Shown: piece after piece, positions 50,412-59,676 of the stretch
Layout: each line of letters opens with the position of its first letter
Position numbering within the stretch: position 1 is the first letter of the stretch
Source of the DNA: Salinigranum salinum
Lineage (GTDB): Archaea > Halobacteriota > Halobacteria > Halobacteriales > Haloferacaceae
Assembly: GCF_009176545.1 (NCBI RefSeq)
Contig: NZ_VTOJ01000001.1
Span: 372,001 to 436,000 of the forward strand
Direction of reading: 5' to 3'
Length of the DNA: 64,000 bases
Program-made: the position numbers and the translations under genes
The notes under the pieces: generated by a model
Told to the model about the DNA's origin: nothing
Seen by the model: only the letters and a program-made list of their open reading frames with translations
Database searches by the model: none

Positions 50412-52025
50412 ATGCCTGCTCCGGACCTCGACCGCTTCACCTCCCGCCGCTCGACCGTCTACGGCTCCCGGGGGGTGGTCGCCACCAGCCAGCCGCTCGC
50501 CGCCGAGGCAGGGGTCGAGCTGCTCCGGCGCGGCGGCAACGCCTTCGACGCCGCGGTCGCGACCGCCGCGGCGCTGAACGTCGTCGAACCGACGAGCACC
50601 GGGCTGGGCGGCGACGTGTTCGCGTGTTACCGGACCGCCGACGGTGAGGTCGGCGCCCTCCGCTCGTGCGGGGGCGCGCCCGCTGCGGCGACCGTCGACG
50701 CGGTCCGCGAGGCGGTCGCCGCCGGCGACGACGAGGCTCCCTCGATGCCGTTCCGCGGCCCGCACACGGTGACCGTCCCCGGCACGGCACGGGGCTGGGA
50801 GACGACGGTGACGGAGCTCGGCCGGTTGACGCTCGCCGAATGCCTGGCCCCGGCCGTCGAGTACGCCACCGAAGGGTACCCCGTGAGCGAGGTCGTCGCC
50901 GACCAGTGGACTCACGCCGAGGAACTGTTCACCGACGACGTCGCCCGCGACACCTACCTGTTCGACGGTCGGTCGCCCCGTGTGGGGGAGACGGTCCAGC
51001 TCCCCGCCCTGGGTCGGACGCTCGAACGCGTCGGTGAGGTGGGTGCGGACGTCGTCTACGAGGGCGCGGTCGGCGAGGCGATCGTCGACGCGGTCCGGTC
51101 GCGGGGGGGCTTCCTCTCGATGGACGACCTCGCCGCGTTCGAGCCGGAGTTCCTCGAGCCGATCTCGACAACGTACGGCGGGAGCGAAGTGTACGAACTC
51201 CCGCCGAACAACCAGGGGCTCGTCGCGCTGGAGGCGCTGAACATCGCCAGCGAGGTGGGTGCCCCCGACGCCACGGGCACCGAGCGGCTCCACCTCCTCG
51301 CCGAGGCCACGAAGTTCGCGTTCCACGACGGTCACCGGTACATCACTGATCCCGCCTACGAGACGATCCCCCCGCTGAACTCGCGGGCGTGGGCGGCACG
51401 CCGCGCGGCCGAGATCGGCGACGAGGCGGCCCGCGACGTCTCGTTCGGCGTGCTCGACGCCAACGCCGAGGACGCGGACACCGTCTTGCTCTGTGTGGCC
51501 GACGACGCGGGTAACGTCGTCTCGTACATCAACTCCCGGTTCGCCGGCTTCGGCTCCGGCATCGTCGCGGGCGAGACGGGTATCGCCCTGCAGAACCGCG
51601 GAGCGTCGTTCTCGCTCCAGCCCACGCACCCGAACCGACTCGAACCGGGCAAGAAGCCGTTCCACACCCTGATCCCCGCGCTCCTCGACTTCGCGCCCGA
51701 CGACGACACCGACGACTGGGCCGCCTTCGGCGTCATGGGCGGCTACATGCAGCCGCAGGGCCACGTCCAGGTCGTCTCGAACCTGGTCGACCGCGACCTG
51801 CCGATCCAGCGCGCCCTCGACGAGCCGCGCTGGCGCTACCGCGAGGACGGCACGCTCGCGGTCGAAGCGCGCCTGCCCGGGGCGACGAAACTCGCCCGCC
51901 ACGGCCACGACGTCCGGGTGCTCCCGCCGTCGTCGTTCGGCGGGGCACAGCTCGCGCGCAACTGCGAGGGAACGCTCTCGGGGGCGACCGAACCCCGGAA
52001 GGACGGGGCCGTCACACCGTACTGA
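50412..52025 (+). CDS. ggt: Gamma-glutamyltransferase
   Basis: 537 residues. It is made as a precursor that cleaves itself at a threonine, probably T357 in EDADTVLLCVADDAGNVVSYI. The large-subunit part starts SRGVVATSQPLAAEAGVELL, with STGLGGDVFACY and the second half NNQGLVALEALNI. FHTLIPALLDF and GVMGGYMQPQGHVQVVSNL are family blocks. The bacterial enzyme is exported; here I see no signal peptide, so the protein is probably cytoplasmic. It transfers or hydrolyses gamma-glutamyl groups; haloarchaea use gamma-glutamylcysteine, a possible substrate (inference). Confidence 0.93.
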   Translation: MPAPDLDRFTSRRSTVYGSRGVVATSQPLAAEAGVELLRRGGNAFDAAVATAAALNVVEPTSTGLGGDVFACYRTADGEVGALRSCGGAPAAATVDAVREAVAAGDDEAPSMPFRGPHTVTVPGTARGWETTVTELGRLTLAECLAPAVEYATEGYPVSEVVADQWTHAEELFTDDVARDTYLFDGRSPRVGETVQLPALGRTLERVGEVGADVVYEGAVGEAIVDAVRSRGGFLSMDDLAAFEPEFLEPISTTYGGSEVYELPPNNQGLVALEALNIASEVGAPDATGTERLHLLAEATKFAFHDGHRYITDPAYETIPPLNSRAWAARRAAEIGDEAARDVSFGVLDANAEDADTVLLCVADDAGNVVSYINSRFAGFGSGIVAGETGIALQNRGASFSLQPTHPNRLEPGKKPFHTLIPALLDFAPDDDTDDWAAFGVMGGYMQPQGHVQVVSNLVDRDLPIQRALDEPRWRYREDGTLAVEARLPGATKLARHGHDVRVLPPSSFGGAQLARNCEGTLSGATEPRKDGAVTPY

Positions 52026-52224
52026 GCAGTGGGGAGTGCTCCGCGTGCTCCGATCGTCGGTCCGGTCCGTCGCACCCCTCGGGTCGCGTCGGTTTCTCTC
52101 GTGACGACGTCTGTGACGAACCGTCACCCGCGACCGTGCCCGCCGGCTGTCGCGCCACGTGTGTCGGCCCCGCAATCGGGCGGATCGACCGCGAAACGGT
52201 CCCGCGTCGGACATCGGTCAATCG
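52026..52224. other. Gene-free stretch after the gamma-glutamyltransferase gene
   Basis: No reading frame with halophile-like composition and no RNA structure are seen; the sequence is GC-rich (cgaccgtgcccgccggctgt) and leads into the 25-bp repeats. Confidence 0.4.
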
Positions 52225-52324
52225 CCCCACATCGAGCAGCCGTTACTCGCCCCACATCGAGCAGCCGTTACTCGCCCCACATCGAGCAGCCGCTACTCGC
52301 CCCGTATCGGGCAGCCGTTCCACG
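52225..52324 (+). repeat. 25-bp tandem repeat, four units
   Basis: The unit ccccacatcgagcagccg plus ttactcg is present at 52225-52249 and 52250-52274. The third unit (52275-52299) has one change, and the fourth (52300-52324) begins ccccgtatcgggcag. It occupies most of the 314-base gap between ggt and the hydrolase gene. No spacer structure of a CRISPR is present. Confidence 0.85.
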
Positions 52325-52339
52325 CTCACGTGCGCGGCG

Positions 52340-53230
52340 TCAACCGGTGATCGAGTCGTCGGTCAGAAAGTCGACGAGCAGGTCGTTCACCTCGACGGGG
52401 CGGTCGAGCATCACCCAGTGGCTGGCCCCCTCGATCCGTTCGTACCGCCACGGCCCGTCGACTTTCTCCGTGGACTCCGTCATATACCCCTCGGTGAGAT
52501 AGTTGTCGCCGTCGCTCCACACGCCGAGCACTGGACACGTCACGTTCGGATACTCGACCCCGTTCTCTTCGGGGGACTGAGGATGGAGATTGGCCCGGTA
52601 CCAGTTCAGCGCGGCCGTGAGTGCCCCCGGCCGGGAGAGCTCTTCGACGTACCGCTCCGTATCGCCGTCGCCTCGGCTCCACTCGCGGAAGAGCCGCCAG
52701 TCGTCGTGCCGGAGCCACGCCTCGGCGGCTCCCTCGAACTGGAAGAAGTAGACGTACCAGGAACGCTCGCGCTGCTCGATCGTTCGCGTCCCCGAGTTCC
52801 CCGGTGCGCCGACCGAGATGGCGACCAGTCGCTCGACGAGGTCGGGCCGGGTCGCCGCCAGTAACCACCCGACGCCCGCGCCCCAGTCGTGTCCAACGAG
52901 ACGGACGGTCGAGACTCCCATCGCGTCCACGAGTCCGGTGACGTCCCCGATCGCGTTCGGGAGCGCGTACGCATCGATCCCCTCCGGTCGCGGCGCGTCG
53001 CCGAACCCGCGCATGTCGGGTGCGACCACGCGGAAGCCCGCGTCGGCGAGCGCCGGGATCTGGTGGCGCCAGAGGTGCCGAGAGTCCGGCATCCCGTGGA
53101 GCAGGAGAACGGCCGGTCCCTCGCCGTGGTCGATCACGGGAAACGACCCGCTCTCGATCTCGACGATCCTGGTGGTGCTCTCGACGTCGGCCGTCGGTGG
53201 TGCCCTCCCCGTTCGCTCTGATGCGGTCAT
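52340..53230 (-). CDS. Alpha/beta hydrolase, epoxide-hydrolase-like
   Basis: 296 residues from the ATG at 53230. Catalytic frame: oxyanion HGMP at 45-48, nucleophile D115 in GHDWGA (an Asp rather than Ser, as in epoxide hydrolases and dehalogenases), acid in the WSDGDNYL block (D240 or D242) and H271 (GASHW). Lid tyrosines (Y159, Y161, Y211) fit the epoxide-opening pair. Fluoroacetate/haloacetate dehalogenases share the fold but lack the HGxP plus lid-Tyr combination. Substrate not known. It is divergent from nothing and monocistronic. Confidence 0.88.
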   Translation of the reverse strand: MTASERTGRAPPTADVESTTRIVEIESGSFPVIDHGEGPAVLLLHGMPDSRHLWRHQIPALADAGFRVVAPDMRGFGDAPRPEGIDAYALPNAIGDVTGLVDAMGVSTVRLVGHDWGAGVGWLLAATRPDLVERLVAISVGAPGNSGTRTIEQRERSWYVYFFQFEGAAEAWLRHDDWRLFREWSRGDGDTERYVEELSRPGALTAALNWYRANLHPQSPEENGVEYPNVTCPVLGVWSDGDNYLTEGYMTESTEKVDGPWRYERIEGASHWVMLDRPVEVNDLLVDFLTDDSITG

Positions 53231-53362
53231 GACGTGTGCTCCCCCACAGTATTGTAGGCGCAATGTCATAACTGTGCGTCTCGTGGGGATCGCGTCGTCA
53301 CTGCACACCGATCGTCTCGCTCTCACGGCCGTCGCTCCACGCCCCCGGCTGCTTCCGTTGGG

Positions 53363-53941
53363 TCACCGCACCCGGAACGCGACCGCGTCGGACTCGGCTT
53401 CGAGACTCGTCACGCGGTCGGTGACACGCGCGGTCGCCGCGTACCGTCCCGGGCTGAGACCGGGTTCGCCGAACCGCACCGGCAGTTCGGCGAGTGTCGC
53501 GTCGGTGTCGAGAAACAGCTGGACGCTGCGTTCGTTCCGGGCCACCCGCTGGCCGTCGGCGTCGGTCACCGTCACGGCGAGTCCGACGTCTACCCGCCCG
53601 GTTCCGCTGTCGCCCCGGATCGGATACGTGAAGCTCACTGCGACCGCCAGCGGGTCGCCCGCGGCGACGTCGTCGACGCGCCGGACGACGACGTCACCGG
53701 TGCGCTCCCACGATTCGACGACCGAGACGGCGTTGATCCGTGGTCCCGAGAGGCGTCGCCGAAGCCGTTCGACCTCGCGTTCGAGGTCGGCGATCCGCTC
53801 GTCGCGCGCCTCGACCGTGGCCTCGAGTTCGGCGATGCGGACGCGGCGGTCGGCGACGGTCTCCTCGTCGACCACCTCGTAGCCGAGACAGCCGGCGAGC
53901 GCGGCCACGGTGCCGACCGCGAGCAGGTCTCGTCTGTTCAT
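53363..53941 (-). CDS. Lipoprotein with coiled-coil stalk and beta domain
   Basis: 192 residues. An N-terminal RR-containing leader (MNRRDLLAVGTVAALAGC) has lipobox C18. Residues 30-66 are a heptad coiled coil (VRIAELEATVEARDERIADL). The rest is a beta-rich module (DPLAVAVSFTYPI, GRYAATARVTD) that resembles an Ig-like fold. The function is unknown. It is divergent from the gene at 54078. Confidence 0.7.
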   Translation of the reverse strand: MNRRDLLAVGTVAALAGCLGYEVVDEETVADRRVRIAELEATVEARDERIADLEREVERLRRRLSGPRINAVSVVESWERTGDVVVRRVDDVAAGDPLAVAVSFTYPIRGDSGTGRVDVGLAVTVTDADGQRVARNERSVQLFLDTDATLAELPVRFGEPGLSPGRYAATARVTDRVTSLEAESDAVAFRVR

Positions 53942-54077
53942 ACCACGGAGACGGGACGGGTCGTCATGAATCGTCGACCCCGTCGCGGCGGGTTTCCCCG
54001 GTACGACCCCGGCGCACCTCGGACGAGTCCTCTCGACACCGACAGACCGAAACCGCCGACGTCCCTACGCGACGGCG

Positions 54078-54605
54078 ATGGCCGCGTCCGACCGGATCGA
54101 CGACCCGTTCGGCTTCGACGAGAACCGGAACGTGCTCACCGAGGCGCTCGGGAAGCTCGTCCCGCAGTCGGTGGCCCGACGGGCGCTCACGATCGACGTC
54201 GAGGTCGGCCACACGCCCTACGAGGTGGGCGACGACGTCCCGTTCCGCGTCACGTTCCGCAACCGACTGCCGCTCCCGATCGTCGTGCAGACGCCCGACA
54301 GACGGCTCTGGGGCTGGACGGTCGACGGCGAACTGGAGGCGTCCGACGAGTCGCGATTCGCCGATCCCGATCGCGAGACGCCGGGGAGTTTCGCGTTCCG
54401 CGGGGGCGAACGACGGGTGATCTCGCGGACGTGGCACGGCCGGTTCCGGCGTGTCGGCGACGACGAGCCGACGCGGTGGGTCGACGTCGAACCCGGCCGA
54501 CACGAACTCGAGGTCTTCCTCGCTTACGACGGCGGCGCGCGCGCGACGGCGACGTTCGAGGTGACCGCGTCCGATGGGGCGTCCGCGTCCGACCGACCCG
54601 ACTGA
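54078..54605 (+). CDS. Conserved haloarchaeal beta-sandwich protein
   Basis: 175 residues without a signal peptide. An N-terminal helix (NVLTEALGKLVPQSVARRAL) precedes a beta domain (IDVEVGHTPYEVGDDVPFRV, RLPLPIVVQTPDRRLWGW, GRHELEVFLAYDGGARATAT). The pattern recalls intracellular proteinase-inhibitor (BsuPI-like) sandwich folds, but I cannot confirm it. The C-terminus is low-complexity (SDGASASDRPD). It is convergent with the small gene at 54634. Confidence 0.6.
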   Translation: MAASDRIDDPFGFDENRNVLTEALGKLVPQSVARRALTIDVEVGHTPYEVGDDVPFRVTFRNRLPLPIVVQTPDRRLWGWTVDGELEASDESRFADPDRETPGSFAFRGGERRVISRTWHGRFRRVGDDEPTRWVDVEPGRHELEVFLAYDGGARATATFEVTASDGASASDRPD

Positions 54606-54633
54606 CGCGGGCGACGCCGGCCGTCCCCGGCGG

Positions 54634-54909
54634 TCACACCCACGCCCAGAGGACCTCGCCGTGGCCGTCGGCGGGCACGCCGATGTCGAGTTTGGCGCCG
54701 ACGAACCAGATGGGGTCGGCGAGGCTGATCTCGGCGGTGTTGACGACGACTCGCTCGACGGCGTGGACGCGCGTGTCGCCGTCCTTGCGCCGGACCTCGA
54801 CCGAGTAGTGGTCGGGTGCCTCGGGCCTGATGACCGTCTGGACGTCCGTGTAGGTCGTCATTCCGGTCGTGACTTCGCTGGACGGGGGGGCTGGTGTGGT
54901 GTTTGGCAT
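54634..54909 (-). CDS. Small conserved-looking protein, unknown
   Basis: 91 residues from the ATG at 54909, or 75 from the ATG at 54861 (MTTYTDVQTVIRPEAPDHYS). A compact alpha/beta composition (HYSVEVRRKDGDTRVHAVERV, PIWFVGAKLDIG) and ends with WAWV. No known family motif is visible. The next gene downstream on the plus strand side is the terminal gene of the peptide importer on the same minus strand, 207 bases away. Confidence 0.55.
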   Translation of the reverse strand: MPNTTPAPPSSEVTTGMTTYTDVQTVIRPEAPDHYSVEVRRKDGDTRVHAVERVVVNTAEISLADPIWFVGAKLDIGVPADGHGEVLWAWV

Positions 54910-55116
54910 CGTGTTTCCGCGGGCGTGGCCGGTCGTCGACCGCCACCCGTCTCCCTGTGTGAGTGTCCGTGGTATGTGACTTTACTATGCGGCGCTTGCA
55001 CCTGCACTAACTGGACGTTTAGGTCGAGCACGCCGACCTTGTCGGTCTCTATCCAGATCGGTCCACCGCGCCGCTGTCGTCCACTAATGGGCGATTATGC
55101 GCCGCCGACCCGACGC

Positions 55117-56391
55117 TCAGCGGTGCAGGTGGCAGGCCGCGAAGTGACGGCCGTCGCCGTTCTCGGTGTCGACCTCGTACGCCGGCTGTTCGCGGGCGCA
55201 GATGCTCCGATCGGCGAACGTCTCGGTCAGTATCTTGTCGGCACGCTCGACGTCGTCGTCGAGCAGCGCGTCGATGGCCGTCTCGACCGCGTCGCCGGCC
55301 TCACCCGTCGGCGTTCCGTCGACGAAGTACTCCGAGCGGATCGCCCGCTCCCCGCCGCCGTCGACGGTGATCGTCCGGCGATGCACGGCGCGCATGAACG
55401 CCCGGACCGACTCCCACTCCGAGTCGGTAACCGGCACGTCGTCCGGCGCGATGAGCTTCGGACACCGCGTCCGGAACCGGCAGCCAGAGGGCGGTTCGAT
55501 CGGCGAGGGGACGTCACCCTCGAGGACACCGCGCGCTCCCGTCGCGCGCGGATCGGGAACCGGGATCGACCGCAACAGCGCGTCCGTGTAGGGGTGCTGT
55601 GGGTTGTCGAACAACTCGTCGGTCCCGGCGAGTTCGACCAGTTGCCCCAGATACATGACGGCGACGCGGTCGGAGATGTGCCTGATGACCGAGAGGTCGT
55701 GACTGATGAACAGGTAGGTGAGCCCGAACTCCCGCTGCAGCTCCTTCATCGTGTTGAGCACCTGCGCCTGGATGGAGGCGTCGAGCGCGCTCGTCGGCTC
55801 GTCACAGACGATGAAATCCGGGTTCACCGCCAGCGCGCGTGCGAGGTTCACCCGCTGGCGCTGCCCCCCCGAGAACTGGTGCGGGAAGCGGTTGTAGTGC
55901 TGGGGGTCGAGTCCGACCTTGTTCAGGAGCATCCGCGCGCGCTCTTCGCGCTCGCCCTCGTAGAGGCCGTGGGCCCGCATGGGCTCCTCGACGATCGGCC
56001 CCACCTTCATGCGCGGGTCGAGCGACGACTGCGGGTCCTGGAAGATCATCTGCATGTCCTCGCGCTCGCGTCTGAGCCGCTCGCCCGAGAGCCCCGCGAG
56101 GTCCTTCCCTTTGAAGTAGACCGACCCCTCCGTGGGGTCCAGCAGCCGCAGGACGGTCCGCGCGAGCGTCGACTTCCCGCAGCCGGACTCGCCGACCAGC
56201 CCGAGCGTCTCGCCCCGCTCGATGTCGAACGTGACGTCCTCGACGGCCTTCACCGTCTCCGTCCCGAAGACGCTCGCGAGGAGGCCACTGCCCTGGGTGA
56301 AGTGTTTGGTCAACCCCTCGACTCGCAACAGCGGGTCGTCGGTGTCGGTGCCGCTGTCGGTTCTCGTGCGGCGTTCGACCGCCTCGCTCAT
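55117..56391 (-). CDS. Peptide/oligopeptide ABC importer ATP-binding protein (DppF/OppF-like)
   Basis: 424 residues from the ATG at 56391, which overlaps the previous gene's stop (ATGA). Walker [10 protein letters not shown], signature FSGGQRQRV, Walker [14 protein letters not shown]-switch ISHD. The C-terminal extension has the Oligo_HPY domain ([16 protein letters not shown]) and the cysteines [10 protein letters not shown] plus a later C...C of a probable iron-sulfur site ([18 protein letters not shown]). An acidic insert (about 330-395) extends it. It is the last gene of the operon. Confidence 0.9.
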   Translation of the reverse strand: MSEAVERRTRTDSGTDTDDPLLRVEGLTKHFTQGSGLLASVFGTETVKAVEDVTFDIERGETLGLVGESGCGKSTLARTVLRLLDPTEGSVYFKGKDLAGLSGERLRREREDMQMIFQDPQSSLDPRMKVGPIVEEPMRAHGLYEGEREERARMLLNKVGLDPQHYNRFPHQFSGGQRQRVNLARALAVNPDFIVCDEPTSALDASIQAQVLNTMKELQREFGLTYLFISHDLSVIRHISDRVAVMYLGQLVELAGTDELFDNPQHPYTDALLRSIPVPDPRATGARGVLEGDVPSPIEPPSGCRFRTRCPKLIAPDDVPVTDSEWESVRAFMRAVHRRTITVDGGGERAIRSEYFVDGTPTGEAGDAVETAIDALLDDDVERADKILTETFADRSICAREQPAYEVDTENGDGRHFAACHLHR

Positions 56392-57512
56392 GGCTCCCCC
56401 CCGTCCGTCTCGGCCTCGTCCACGAACCCGCCCGCCCCGAACGCGCTCGTCGCCTCCGTGTCGAGTGGCGGGGCGTCGTCGTAGCCGACGTCCTCGTACT
56501 TGACGCAGGAGACGTAGTGGTCTCTCTCCTCGCCGTCGCCGACGGCCTGGTGGGTCGGTTCGACGCGGGGACAGACCTCTCGCGCCTCCGGACACCGGGT
56601 GTGAAACCGACAGCCAGAGGGCGGATCGATCGCCTCGGGCATCACGCCCGTGATCGGCTCGAGTTCGTCGACGCGCTGGTCGGGTCGCGGGATCGACCGC
56701 AACAGCGCCTCCGTGTAGGGGTGTTTCGTCTCGTAGAAGAGGTCGTCGACGGGTGCCTGTTCGATGATCTCGCCGAGGTACATCACGTTGACGCGGTCGC
56801 AGACCTCGGCGACGACGCCCATGTCGTGGGTCACCCAGATGAACGAGGTGTCGTACTTGTCCTGGAGGGCGTCGACGAGGTCGAGGATCTGTCCCTCGAC
56901 GGTGACGTCGAGCGCCGTCGTCGGCTCGTCGGCGACGATCAACGAGGGTTCGCACGACAGGGCCATCGCGATGAGGACGCGCTGGCGCATCCCTCCGGAG
57001 AACTGGTGCGGGTAGCTGTCGTACCGGCTCTCGGGTTCGGGGATCCCCACCTCGTGGAGCATCTCGATGGCGATCTCCTTCGCCTCCTCCTTCGAGACGT
57101 CGCGGTTGATCTCGATGAACTCCCTGAGCTGTGACCCGACGGTGAAGACGGGGTTGAGCGCCTCCATCGGGTCCTGGAAGATGATGGCGATTTCGCGCCC
57201 TCTGATGCGGGTGCGCATCTCGCGGTCCGAGAGCATCGCGTCGGAGCGACGGCGCTCGCCGTCCTCCTCGACGATGTCGACGATGGGCTCGCCCTTGAAC
57301 TCGACGCGCCCACCGACGATCTCGCCGGGTTCCTCGACGAGACGCATGATCGACGTGGTGGCGACGGATTTGCCGGCGCCGCTTTCGCCGACGAGACCGA
57401 CGATCTCGCCCTCTTCGACGTCGAACGAGACGCCGTCGACGGCGCGGACGACGCCCTCCTCGGTGTAAAAGCGGGTCTCCAGGTTCTCGACGCGGAGTAG
57501 TGGCTCTGACAT
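56388..57512 (-). CDS. Peptide/oligopeptide ABC importer ATP-binding protein (DppD/OppD-like)
   Basis: 374 residues. Walker A GESGAGKS, signature FSGGMRQRV, Walker [14 protein letters not shown]-switch VTHDMG. Oligo_HPY region ([17 protein letters not shown]) and [14 protein letters not shown] with a final C for a probable iron-sulfur cluster. It forms the heterodimeric ATPase with DppF. Start 1 base from the previous gene's stop; its own stop overlaps the next start by 4. Confidence 0.92.
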   Translation of the reverse strand: MSEPLLRVENLETRFYTEEGVVRAVDGVSFDVEEGEIVGLVGESGAGKSVATTSIMRLVEEPGEIVGGRVEFKGEPIVDIVEEDGERRRSDAMLSDREMRTRIRGREIAIIFQDPMEALNPVFTVGSQLREFIEINRDVSKEEAKEIAIEMLHEVGIPEPESRYDSYPHQFSGGMRQRVLIAMALSCEPSLIVADEPTTALDVTVEGQILDLVDALQDKYDTSFIWVTHDMGVVAEVCDRVNVMYLGEIIEQAPVDDLFYETKHPYTEALLRSIPRPDQRVDELEPITGVMPEAIDPPSGCRFHTRCPEAREVCPRVEPTHQAVGDGEERDHYVSCVKYEDVGYDDAPPLDTEATSAFGAGGFVDEAETDGGEP

Positions 57513-57513
57513 A

Positions 57514-58581
57514 TCAGTTGTTGATTCGGGGGTCGAGTGCGTCTCGCAGGCCGTCGCCGAGGAGGTTGAACCCGACCACCGTCACGAGGATGGCGAGGCC
57601 GGGCCAGATGCTGAACCACGGGTTCGGCAGCATGTAGTTGCGCGAACTCGACAGCATCTGTCCCCACGACGGGGTCGGGGGCTGCGCGCCGTAGCCCAGG
57701 AACGAGAGGCCAGCGATGATGAGGATGTTGATCCCCACCTGAAGGGTGGCCTGGACGAGGACGGGCGCGAAACTGTTCGGGATGACGTGTCTGAGGATGA
57801 TGTTCCGGTCCCTGACACCGGCGGCGCGAGCGGCCTCGACGAAGGCCTCCTCTCGCACGCTGAGCACGCGCGAGCGGATCAGGCGGGCGAACGTCGGGAT
57901 GGTGGCGATGCCGACGCCAACCATCGCGAACGTGAGGTTGCGGCCGAACGCCGTCATGAACGCGATGACCAGCACGAGGAACGGGATGGCGAACAGCACC
58001 TCGGCACCGCGCATGAGCGCGTCGTCGATGCGACCGCCGTAGTAGCCGGCGACCGCGCCGACGAGCGTCCCCAGCGCCATCGCGATGCCCGTCGAGACGA
58101 TGCCGACGGTGATCGCGATACGCGTCCCGTAGAAGAGGCGGGCGAGGATGTCGCGCCCGCGGTGATCGGTTCCGAGAGGGTGTGCGAGCGTTCCGGCCTG
58201 TTCGGGGTGGATCTCGTTCGTCAGCCCGACGGGGGGGAGCAGGATCTCCGCGTTGTCCGGATCGTTCACCGGGTTGATCCAGACGGCCTCGACGAGCGCG
58301 TACTGCCGGATGCCGAGGTCGGCGAAGAAGGCCACGTCGCCGAGCACGTCGAAGACGATACTGTCGACGAACGCGATCAGGGCGACGGCCGTCATGAAGC
58401 CGATGATGCCGAGACCCAAGAGCGCCGTCGGATCGCGTCTGACCTGCGTCAGCGTGTACTTGAGACCGACACGCGCTTCGGGCTGTCCCTCCGAATCGAA
58501 GCCATCCTCGCTCGTGGAACCCCGCCACGACTGCTGCGTTCTGTTCGCCGTCGACGTCGAAGATGAGGTGTCCTGTGCCAT
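57514..58581 (-). CDS. Peptide ABC importer permease (DppC-like)
   Basis: 355 residues from the ATG at 58581. An N-terminal polar arm (QDTSSSTSTANRTQQ) precedes six helices. The permease loop is EAARAAGVRDRNIILRHVIPN, the EAA motif that docks on the ATPase. LGTDHRGRDILARLFYGTRI is a DppC hallmark. It lies 2 bases after the DppB stop and 1 base before DppD. Confidence 0.92.
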   Translation of the reverse strand: MAQDTSSSTSTANRTQQSWRGSTSEDGFDSEGQPEARVGLKYTLTQVRRDPTALLGLGIIGFMTAVALIAFVDSIVFDVLGDVAFFADLGIRQYALVEAVWINPVNDPDNAEILLPPVGLTNEIHPEQAGTLAHPLGTDHRGRDILARLFYGTRIAITVGIVSTGIAMALGTLVGAVAGYYGGRIDDALMRGAEVLFAIPFLVLVIAFMTAFGRNLTFAMVGVGIATIPTFARLIRSRVLSVREEAFVEAARAAGVRDRNIILRHVIPNSFAPVLVQATLQVGINILIIAGLSFLGYGAQPPTPSWGQMLSSSRNYMLPNPWFSIWPGLAILVTVVGFNLLGDGLRDALDPRINN

Positions 58582-58583
58582 CG

Positions 58584-59582
58584 TCAATCACTCTCGTCGA
58601 ACGAGACGCGCGGGTCGACGTACGCGTACGACAGGTCGGTGATGATGACGCCGATGACGAACACGAGCCCGAACATCAGCGTCGTCCCCATCACGAGCTG
58701 GAAGTCCTGGTTCTGGATGGCCGTGATGATGAGTCGGCCCATCCCGTTGATCGAGAACACGGTCTCGGTCAGCACGGCCCCACCGAGCGCCTGCGTCAGC
58801 TGGAGGCCCACGATAGTGATGAGGGGGAGCTGCGCGTTGCGGAACGCGTGTTTGCGTACGATGGTCGACTCCTTGACGCCGTACGCGCGGGCGAGCTTCA
58901 CGTACTCCTGGTTGAGCACCTCGAGCATCGACGACCGCTCGATCCGCGTGAACGCGGCCATCTGGAGCGTTCCGAGCGTGATCGTGGGCAAGATGAGGTG
59001 TTCGATGGCGGTCACCACCACCTCCAGTTGCGTCTCGGCTCCTTCGACGTTCGACGGTGCGGCCCACGGCATCACGAGGTTCGTCGCCGGGAGGAGGTTC
59101 AGCTGGAAGGCGAAGATGATGATGAGCATCAGCCCGATCCAGAACGACGGCGTCGAGACGCCGAGCAGGGCGACGACGCGCGAGACGTGGTCCGTGGGCT
59201 TGTTCCGCCGCTTGGCCGAGACGATCCCGAGCGGGACCGCCGTCACGAGCGCGAACGTGAAACTCGAAACCAGGAGGAGCAAGGTCACTGGCAGCCGTTC
59301 GATGATCTTCTGCGTCACCGGGACACCGTAGTAGAGGCTGGTTCCGAGGTCGCCACGGACGACGTCGAAGAGGTAGTTGATGTAGCGGATGTGGAGCGGC
59401 TGGTCGAGGCCGAACTTCGCACGGATCGCCGCGGCCTGCTGTGCGCTCGGCGACGGCCCGAGCATGATCGAGACCGGATCGCCGGGGATGGCGTCCGTCA
59501 GCAGGAACGTGATCGTGATGATCCCGACGACGACCGGAATCGACTGTAGCAGCCGATTGACGGTGTACCGGAGTCGGCTCAC
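58584..59582 (-). CDS. Peptide ABC importer permease (DppB-like)
   Basis: 332 residues from a GTG at 59582. RLLQSIPVVVGIITITFLL is the family N-terminus, GDPV and LGPS follow, and the EAA-type loop QEYVKLARAYGVKESTIV is seen near the C-terminus. Six helices. Its start lies 94 bases after the solute-binding-protein gene's stop, a gap that may hold a processing site or attenuator. Part of a five-gene operon. Confidence 0.92.
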   Translation of the reverse strand: MSRLRYTVNRLLQSIPVVVGIITITFLLTDAIPGDPVSIMLGPSPSAQQAAAIRAKFGLDQPLHIRYINYLFDVVRGDLGTSLYYGVPVTQKIIERLPVTLLLLVSSFTFALVTAVPLGIVSAKRRNKPTDHVSRVVALLGVSTPSFWIGLMLIIIFAFQLNLLPATNLVMPWAAPSNVEGAETQLEVVVTAIEHLILPTITLGTLQMAAFTRIERSSMLEVLNQEYVKLARAYGVKESTIVRKHAFRNAQLPLITIVGLQLTQALGGAVLTETVFSINGMGRLIITAIQNQDFQLVMGTTLMFGLVFVIGVIITDLSYAYVDPRVSFDESD

Positions 59583-59676
59583 GGCTCGCTCACCCGCGTG
59601 CGTCGCTGCCGGTTCATACGTCTCTGACGCGTGTGTGTGACCGGTTCGTACATAAATGTGGGTTCGGTCGCGCCGA

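Noticed and set aside
52225-52324. Possible CRISPR array at the 25-bp repeats
   Set aside because: Units are directly adjacent without spacers, only four, and no cas genes are near.
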